From: Streptomyces aurantiacus
Lineage (GTDB): Bacteria > Actinomycetota > Actinomycetes > Streptomycetales > Streptomycetaceae
Direction: 5' to 3'
Length of the DNA: 58,754 nucleotides
Assembly (NCBI RefSeq): GCF_001418335.1
Contig: NZ_LIPP01000170.1
Location: 1-58,754, forward strand
The position numbers and the translations under genes are program-made. Under the pieces are notes generated by a model, which was not told the origin of the DNA, did not search any database, and saw only the letters and a list, made by a program, of their open reading frames with translations. This document shows positions 53,416 to 58,754 of the stretch, piece after piece (positions within the stretch are counted from its first letter, which is position 1; each line of letters starts with the position of its first letter).

Positions 53416-53697
53416 TCAGACCGTCTCGGGAAGTTCCTGGAGGCCCTCGGCGACCAGCTTCGCCAGACGGTCGAGCGCGGCGTCCGCGCCCTCGGCGTCG
53501 GAGGCCAGCACGACCTCCTCGCCGCCCTGGGCGCCCAGGCCGAGGACCGCGAGCATGGAGGCGGCGTTGACGGGGTTGCCGTCCGCCTTGGCGATCGTCA
53601 CGGGGACCCCGGAGGCCGTGGCCGCCCGGACGAAGATGGAGGCGGGACGGGCGTGAAGGCCCTCCGCCCAGCCGACGTTGACGCGGCGCTCAGCCAT
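53416..53697 (-). CDS. ptsH: HPr phosphocarrier of the phosphotransferase system
   Basis: A 93-residue HPr. His15 in AEGLHARPAS accepts phosphate from enzyme I and passes it to IIA proteins. The regulatory serine region NAASMLAVLGLGA follows. A DasR-type site lies 43-58 bases upstream of the start, as expected for ptsH in streptomycetes. It is divergent from the GNAT/acyl-CoA synthetase gene. Confidence 0.95.
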   Translation of the reverse strand: MAERRVNVGWAEGLHARPASIFVRAATASGVPVTIAKADGNPVNAASMLAVLGLGAQGGEEVVLASDAEGADAALDRLAKLVAEGLQELPETV

Positions 53698-53739
53698 GTG
53701 ATGCTGCCCTTCGGATGTCTCGGTGTCTCACTGACTTCA

Positions 53740-53755
53740 GGTTGTCTAGACCAGT
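53740..53755. promoter_or_regulatory. DasR-responsive element before ptsH
   Basis: GGTTGTCTAGACCAGT matches 13 of 16 bases of the dre consensus as I recall it (ACTGGTCTAGACCAGT). DasR, the GlcNAc regulator, is known to control PTS genes, so ptsH repression and relief by glucosamine-6-phosphate is likely. Confidence 0.75.
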
Positions 53756-53903
53756 GTTCCATACGGTGAAACGTGTCCGGGCCGGTGCCCGCCCCGGAGC
53801 GGCCCGGGTCCCCCAAGACTGCCCCGCACCCTTGCGGGACGCGAGCCCGCCCGTGCAGGAAGCGGCCCGGTCATTGTCGGACCCGGGTCGTACTCTGGGC
53901 CCC

Positions 53904-56894
53904 ATGCAGACCTCGTCGGACCGGCACGAGTACCCCGCTCACTGGGAGGCCGACGTCGTCCTGCGCGACGGCGGCACCGCGCGCGTCCGGCCCATCACGG
54001 CCGACGACGCCGACCGCCTCGTCAGCTTCTACGAGCAGGTGTCCGCCGAGTCGAAGTACTACCGCTTCTTCGCTCCGTACCCACGCCTGTCCGCCAAGGA
54101 CGTGCATCGCTTCACGCACCACGACTTCGTGGACCGGGTGGGACTCGCGGCCACCGTCGGCGGCGAATTCATCGCCACCGTACGGTACGACCGCATCAAC
54201 GCGGACGGCCTGCCCGCCACGTCCCCCGCGGACGAGGCGGAGGTCGCCTTCCTCGTCCAGGACGCCCATCAGGGCCGTGGCGTGGCGTCCGCGCTGCTCG
54301 AACACATCGCGGCCGTCGCCCGCGAGCGGGACATCCGCCGGTTCGCCGCCGAGGTACTGCCCGCCAACAACAAGATGATCAAGGTGTTCACGGACGCGGG
54401 GTACCAGCAGAAGCGCAGCTTCGAGGACGGCGTCGTACGCCTGGAGTTCGACCTGGAGCCCACCGACCGCTCGCTCGCCGTGCAGCGCGCGCGGGAGCAG
54501 CGGGCGGAGGGGCGCTCCGTGGCACGGCTCCTGGCGCCCGGTTCGGTCGCGGTCGTCGGAGCGGGCCGCACGCCCGGGGGAGTGGGGCGCAGCATTCTGG
54601 AGAACCTGCGCGCCGCGGGCTTCACCGGCCGCCTGTACGCGGTGAACGGAGGGCTCCAGGACAACGAGGCGCTCCAGGACGACGGAGCGCCGCAGGAATC
54701 CGGGGCGCTCCAGGTCAAGGAGCTGGCCGGAGTTCCGGCCCATCGCTCCGTGCGTGACATCGCCGAGCCCGTCGACCTCGCCGTGATCGCCGTCCCGGCC
54801 GAGCGGGTCCCCGAAGTCGTCGCGGAGTGCGGTGAGCACGGGGTGCAGGGGCTCGTGGTGATCTCCGCCGGGTACGCCGAGAGCGGCCCCGAGGGCAGAG
54901 AGCGCCAGCGCGAGCTCGTGCGCCAGGCGCGTACGTACGGAATGCGCCTCATCGGGCCGAACGCCTTCGGAGTCATCAATACCTCCCCGCGGACCCGGCT
55001 CAACGCCTCGCTCGCGCCGGAGATGCCGCGCACCGGGCGCATCGGCCTGTTCGCCCAGTCCGGTGCCATCGGGATCGCGCTGCTGTCCCGGCTGCACCGG
55101 CGCGGCGGTGGGGTCACGGGTGTGACGGGAGTGTCGACCTTCGTCTCCTCGGGCAACCGCGCGGACGTGTCCGGCAACGACGTCCTTCAGTACTGGTACG
55201 ACGACCCGGACACCGATGTCGCGCTCATGTACCTCGAATCGATCGGGAACCCGCGGAAGTTCACCCGCCTCGCCCGGCGCACGGCGGCGGCCAAGCCGCT
55301 GGTCGTCGTCCAGGGCGCGCGGCACGGCGGAGCCGCGCCCCAGGGGCACGCCGTACGGGCCACGCGGCTGCCCCACGCCACGGTGTCCGCCCTGCTGCGG
55401 CAGGCCGGGGTCATCCGGGTGGACACGATCACGGAACTGGTCGACGCGGGGCTGCTGCTGGCCCGCCAGCCCCTGCCCGCCGGCCCGCGGGTGGCGATCC
55501 TCGGGAACTCCGAGTCGCTCGGGCTGCTGACGTACGACGCCTGTCTCGCCCAGGATCTGCGGCCGCTGCCGCCCCGCGACCTGACGACCGGCGCCTCGGC
55601 CGAGGACTTCCGCGCCGCACTGGCGCACGCGCTGGCCGACGACGCCTGTGACGCCGTCGTGGTCACCGCCATTCCGGCGGTGGGGGAGAGGTCCGCGGCG
55701 GACGCCGCGCTGGCCGAGGCACTCCGGTCGGCCTCGGCCGCCGCGCCCGCCAAGCCGGTTCTCGTGGTGCACGTGGAGCTGGGAGGGCTCGCGGAAGCGC
55801 TGTCCGCGGCTGCGGGCACCGCGCCCCAGGCCGTTCCCGATCCCCACGCGGGCGTGGCCGTCGACAGCGCCCCCCACCCGATCCGCCCCGCCGAGCGGGC
55901 GGGCACCGTGGCGGAGAGCACCGAGAGGGGGAGCACGGATGTGGGGTCCCGGCTCATTCCGGCGTACCCCGCCGCCGAGCGGGCCGTGCGCGCGCTCGCG
56001 GAAGCCGTGAAGTACGGCCAGTGGCGGCGCGGGGCCGCCGATCCCGGGCGGGTGCCCGAGTACGAGGACATCGAGGAGAAGAGCGCGGCCGAACAGATCG
56101 ACCGCCTCCTGTCCGACGCCGACGCCGACGCCGACGCCGTGGACGACGGCGACGCCGTGGACGAGACCGACGCCGTGGACGAGACCGGCTCCGGGGACGA
56201 GGCCGGCGGGCTCACGCTCGGCCCCGACGACACCGCCGCCCTGCTCGGCCGCTACGGCATCGACGTCCGCCGTGCCCTGCCCGCGCCCACGCCCGGGGAA
56301 GCCGTGGCGGCGGCGGAGCGCATCGGCTACCCCGTGGCCCTCAAGACCACCGCCCCGCACCTGCGGCACCGCGCCGACCTGGGCGGCGTCCGCCTCGACT
56401 TGGCGGACGAGGAGCAACTGCGGCGGGCATGCGCGGAGTTGACCAGCCTTTTCGGCAAGCCCGAGGAGCTGCGCCCGGTGGTGCAGGGGATGGCGCCCCG
56501 CGGTGTCGACACGGTCGTGCGCGCGGTCATCGACCCGGCGGCCGGAGCCGTGCTCTCCTTCGGGCTCGCGGGAGCGGCGTCGGAGCTGCTCGGGGACACC
56601 GCGCACCGGCTGATTCCGGTCACCGACCGCGACGCCGCCTCACTGATCCGATCCATCAGGACCGCACCGCTCCTCTTCGGCTGGCGGGGCTCGGCCCCGG
56701 CGGACGTCGCGGCACTGGAGGAACTGCTGCTGCGCCTGTCCCGCCTTGTCGACGACCACCCGGAGGTCGTCTCCGTCTCCCTGGAGCCCGTAGTCGTCGC
56801 CCCGCACGGGCTGAGCGTGCTCGGCGCCTCCGTGCGGCTCGCCCCGCCGCCCGCCCGCGACGACCTCGGGCCACGCACACTTCCTGTGTACTGA
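53904..56894 (+). CDS. GNAT acetyltransferase-acyl-CoA synthetase (ADP-forming type) fusion
   Basis: A 996-residue protein. Residues about 15-175 are a GNAT domain (VAFLVQDAHQGRGVASALLEH). After it come the CoA-binding domain (GSVAVVGAGRTPGGVGRSI), a succinyl-CoA ligase-like flavodoxin domain and a C-terminal ATP-grasp (GYPVALKTTAPHLRHR). Protein acetyltransferases of the Pat type have this domain set and control acetyl-CoA synthetase. Two low-complexity parts stand out: an in-frame repeat at about residues 252-273 and an acidic Asp/Ala repeat at about 735-770. The ATG at 53904 starts MQTSSDRHEYPAHWE. Confidence 0.92.
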   Translation: MQTSSDRHEYPAHWEADVVLRDGGTARVRPITADDADRLVSFYEQVSAESKYYRFFAPYPRLSAKDVHRFTHHDFVDRVGLAATVGGEFIATVRYDRINADGLPATSPADEAEVAFLVQDAHQGRGVASALLEHIAAVARERDIRRFAAEVLPANNKMIKVFTDAGYQQKRSFEDGVVRLEFDLEPTDRSLAVQRAREQRAEGRSVARLLAPGSVAVVGAGRTPGGVGRSILENLRAAGFTGRLYAVNGGLQDNEALQDDGAPQESGALQVKELAGVPAHRSVRDIAEPVDLAVIAVPAERVPEVVAECGEHGVQGLVVISAGYAESGPEGRERQRELVRQARTYGMRLIGPNAFGVINTSPRTRLNASLAPEMPRTGRIGLFAQSGAIGIALLSRLHRRGGGVTGVTGVSTFVSSGNRADVSGNDVLQYWYDDPDTDVALMYLESIGNPRKFTRLARRTAAAKPLVVVQGARHGGAAPQGHAVRATRLPHATVSALLRQAGVIRVDTITELVDAGLLLARQPLPAGPRVAILGNSESLGLLTYDACLAQDLRPLPPRDLTTGASAEDFRAALAHALADDACDAVVVTAIPAVGERSAADAALAEALRSASAAAPAKPVLVVHVELGGLAEALSAAAGTAPQAVPDPHAGVAVDSAPHPIRPAERAGTVAESTERGSTDVGSRLIPAYPAAERAVRALAEAVKYGQWRRGAADPGRVPEYEDIEEKSAAEQIDRLLSDADADADAVDDGDAVDETDAVDETGSGDEAGGLTLGPDDTAALLGRYGIDVRRALPAPTPGEAVAAAERIGYPVALKTTAPHLRHRADLGGVRLDLADEEQLRRACAELTSLFGKPEELRPVVQGMAPRGVDTVVRAVIDPAAGAVLSFGLAGAASELLGDTAHRLIPVTDRDAASLIRSIRTAPLLFGWRGSAPADVAALEELLLRLSRLVDDHPEVVSVSLEPVVVAPHGLSVLGASVRLAPPPARDDLGPRTLPVY

Positions 56895-56935
56895 GCGGTA
56901 CCTCGCAGTCAGCGCGCCCCCGTAGGATGGACATC

Positions 56936-57523
56936 ATGGCCAAGACCAGTACGACGACCCAGGGGCTGCGAGCGGCGATCGAGCGCAGCGGCTACTACCC
57001 GGCCCTCGTGGCCGAGGCGGTGGAGGCCGCTGTGGGAGGCGAGCCCATCCGGTCATATCTGGTCCACCAGGAGACGACGTTCGACGCCAACGAGGTGCGT
57101 CGGCACGTCACGGTGCTCGTCCTCACGGGTAACCGTTTCATCGTGAGCCACACGGACGAACAGGCCGCGGACAGTACCTCGCCCACGCCGTACGCGACCA
57201 CGTCCACCGAGTCCGTGAAGATCGGCCGGATCTCGTCGGTCGTGCTCAGCCGGGTCGTGGCGAACCCGGAGAAGTACGTCGTGGGGACGCTGCCGCGCGA
57301 GGTCGTGCTCACCATCGGCTGGGGCGCGGTCGCCCGCATCGACCTGGAGCCGGCGGCCTGCGGCGACCCCAACTGCGAGGCGGACCACGGCTACACCGGC
57401 AGCTCGACCGCGGACGACCTGAGCCTGCGCGTCAGCGAGGCCGGTGACGGACCGGACGCCGTGCGCCAGACGCTCGCCTTCGCGCAGTCGCTCTCCGAGG
57501 CGACCACGGACGTCCCCCGCTGA
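56936..57523 (+). CDS. DUF5998 family protein
   Basis: A 195-residue protein widely conserved in actinomycetes, with GLRAAIERSGYYPALVAEAV near the start and ACGDPNCEADHGYTG later. It has no signal peptide or membrane helix. The function is unknown. GTAGGATGGA lies 6 bases before the ATG. It overlaps the next gene by one base (TGATG), so the two are co-translated. Confidence 0.88.
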   Translation: MAKTSTTTQGLRAAIERSGYYPALVAEAVEAAVGGEPIRSYLVHQETTFDANEVRRHVTVLVLTGNRFIVSHTDEQAADSTSPTPYATTSTESVKIGRISSVVLSRVVANPEKYVVGTLPREVVLTIGWGAVARIDLEPAACGDPNCEADHGYTGSSTADDLSLRVSEAGDGPDAVRQTLAFAQSLSEATTDVPR

Positions 57524-58710
57524 TGTCCCAGCACGTCTGGGACCACCCGGAACCACTCACCGTCGCCTCCGCGCCCGTGCCCGAGTACGGCAGCGGTTCG
57601 CTCGCCGACCTGCTGCCCACGCTGGCCGCGGGCATGGACGTACCGGACCTGACCGCCTCGCTCGGCGAACTGAGCCCGGCCGACCGCAACTGCGTCTTCC
57701 TGATCGACGGCCTCGGCTGGGAGCAGCTGAAGGCGAACCCGGACGAGGCCCCGTTCATGAGTTCCCTGCTGGGCAGCTCGCGCGGCGGCACCGGCCGGCC
57801 CCTCACGGCGGGCTATCCCGCGACCACCGCGACCTCGCTGGCCTCGATCGGCACCGGACTGCCGCCGGGAGCCCATGGACTGCCCGGCTACACCGTGCGC
57901 AACCCGGAGACCGGCGAGCTGATGAACCAGCTCCGCTGGATCCCCTGGACCAAGCCGGGCACGTGGCAGCCGTACCCCACGGTGTTCCAGCTGGCCGACG
58001 CGGCCGGCGTGCACACGGCCCAGGTGTCGGCACCGCAGTTCCAGAACACCCCGCTGACGAAGATCGCCCTCAGCGGCGGGACGTTCCACGGCCGGCTGAC
58101 CGGCGAGGAGCGCATGGACAAGGCGGCCGAGCAACTGGCCGCGGGGGACCGCTCGCTGGTCTACACGTACTACGCCGAGGTGGACGGCAAGGGCCATCGC
58201 TTCGGCATGGACTCCGACGCCTGGCGCGGACAGCTCATGTACGTGGACCGGCTGGTCCAGCGCCTGGCCGAGCAACTGCCGCCGCGTGCGGCCCTCTACG
58301 TCACGGCCGACCACGGCATGATCGACGTCCCGTTCGACGAGGAGCACCGCATCGACTTCGACGCGGACTGGGAGCTGCGCGCGGGAGTGGCCCTCCTCGG
58401 CGGCGAGGGCAGGGCCCGGCACGTCTACGCGGTCCCGGGCGCCGAGTCCGACGTACTGACCTGCTGGCGCGAGGTGCTCGGTGAGCAGTTCTGGGTGGCC
58501 TCGCGCGACGAGGCGATCGCGGCGGGATGGTTCGGCCCGCACATCGACGAGCGGGTGTACGCGCGCATCGGTGACGTGGTCGCGGCCGCCCGTGACGACG
58601 TACTGATCATCGCGTCCGAGCGGGAGCCGAAGGAGTCGGCGATGGTCGGCAACCACGGCTCGATGACGCCGGCGGAACAGCACGTCCCGCTGCTGGAAGT
58701 ACGTTCCTGA
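57523..58710 (+). CDS. Alkaline phosphatase superfamily phosphodiesterase
   Basis: A 395-residue type I phosphodiesterase/nucleotide pyrophosphatase-like protein. The metal and nucleophile region is CVFLIDGLGW and GYPATTATSLASIGTG with a Thr nucleophile. Later metal ligands are in EVDGKGHRFG, TADHGMIDVP and VGNHGSMTP. No signal peptide is visible, so it should act in the cytoplasm. The substrate is unknown. It overlaps the DUF5998 gene by one base. Confidence 0.9.
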   Translation: MSQHVWDHPEPLTVASAPVPEYGSGSLADLLPTLAAGMDVPDLTASLGELSPADRNCVFLIDGLGWEQLKANPDEAPFMSSLLGSSRGGTGRPLTAGYPATTATSLASIGTGLPPGAHGLPGYTVRNPETGELMNQLRWIPWTKPGTWQPYPTVFQLADAAGVHTAQVSAPQFQNTPLTKIALSGGTFHGRLTGEERMDKAAEQLAAGDRSLVYTYYAEVDGKGHRFGMDSDAWRGQLMYVDRLVQRLAEQLPPRAALYVTADHGMIDVPFDEEHRIDFDADWELRAGVALLGGEGRARHVYAVPGAESDVLTCWREVLGEQFWVASRDEAIAAGWFGPHIDERVYARIGDVVAAARDDVLIIASEREPKESAMVGNHGSMTPAEQHVPLLEVRS

Positions 58711-58754
58711 CCCACCGCCCGCCCACCCGTTCTCACCCGATACCGATACCGATC

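Overview
The window is high-GC actinobacterial DNA, almost certainly from a Streptomyces chromosome. The signs are a strong third-position GC bias, frequent GTG starts, GTGA/ATGA gene overlaps, in-frame TTA codons in a SARP regulator, a c-di-AMP leader before an M23 peptidase, a DasR-type site before ptsH, and core genes (parC, an M16 protease pair, ptsH, a GNAT/acyl-CoA synthetase fusion) in an order I remember from the S. coelicolor parC-ptsH neighbourhood. No tRNA, rRNA, CRISPR array or transposase gene was found.

Layout. 0.3-11 kb: a small membrane protein and a DesK/NarL-type two-component pair; a DUF485/ActP-type acetate symporter pair; a convergent CitA/CitB-type two-component pair; a sucrase/ferredoxin-like protein with an iron box at its start; and two citrate synthase paralogues, one with an N-terminal HTH. 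Two near-identical palindromic leaders flank the second citrate synthase as inverted repeats. 11-15.4 kb: an operon of lipoprotein, peptidoglycan-binding/HlyD-like adaptor, ABC ATPase and FtsX-like permease. 15.5-21.1 kb: a secreted I36-type inhibitor, a decayed AraC gene, an orphan signal-peptide ORF, and a 1350-residue XRE-STAND-WD40 protein.

21.3-43.8 kb is a clavam biosynthetic cluster. The core operon on the minus strand is ceaS, bls, a single ORF joining proclavaminate amidinohydrolase (Pah) to clavaminate synthase (Cas), and an OAT2-type ornithine acetyltransferase. Together these should convert arginine and glyceraldehyde-3-phosphate to clavaminate. Around it lie relatives of the 5S-clavam and alanylclavam genes: aldo-keto reductase (Cvm1), class III aminotransferase (Cvm6), luciferase-like monooxygenase (Cvm5), SnoaL-like protein (Cvm2), flavin reductase (Cvm3), an SHMT-like enzyme (OrfA), RidA (OrfB), a class I/II aminotransferase (OrfC) and a threonine dehydratase-like enzyme (OrfD). 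A large SARP-ATPase regulator (Cvm7-like) carries two TTA codons. A 2-oxoglutarate oxygenase, a MetX-like hydrolase and an AzlCD exporter are extra candidates for tailoring and export. The late clavulanic acid genes (clavulanate dehydrogenase, Orf12, Orf14, glycyl-clavaminate synthase) and CcaR are absent, so a 5S clavam product such as alanylclavam or hydroxymethylclavam is more likely than clavulanic acid. The Pah-Cas fusion is the most striking single feature, because Pah acts between two reactions of Cas.

43.9-58.7 kb is conserved chromosome: a CobW-type GTPase, parC (topoisomerase IV subunit A), two M16 peptidases, a c-di-AMP riboswitch with an M23 peptidase, a GntR/FCD regulator, ptsH, a GNAT/acyl-CoA synthetase fusion, a DUF5998 protein and an alkaline phosphatase superfamily protein. 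The clavam cluster, and perhaps everything from 11 kb onward, looks inserted between the citrate synthase block and the cobW-parC block.
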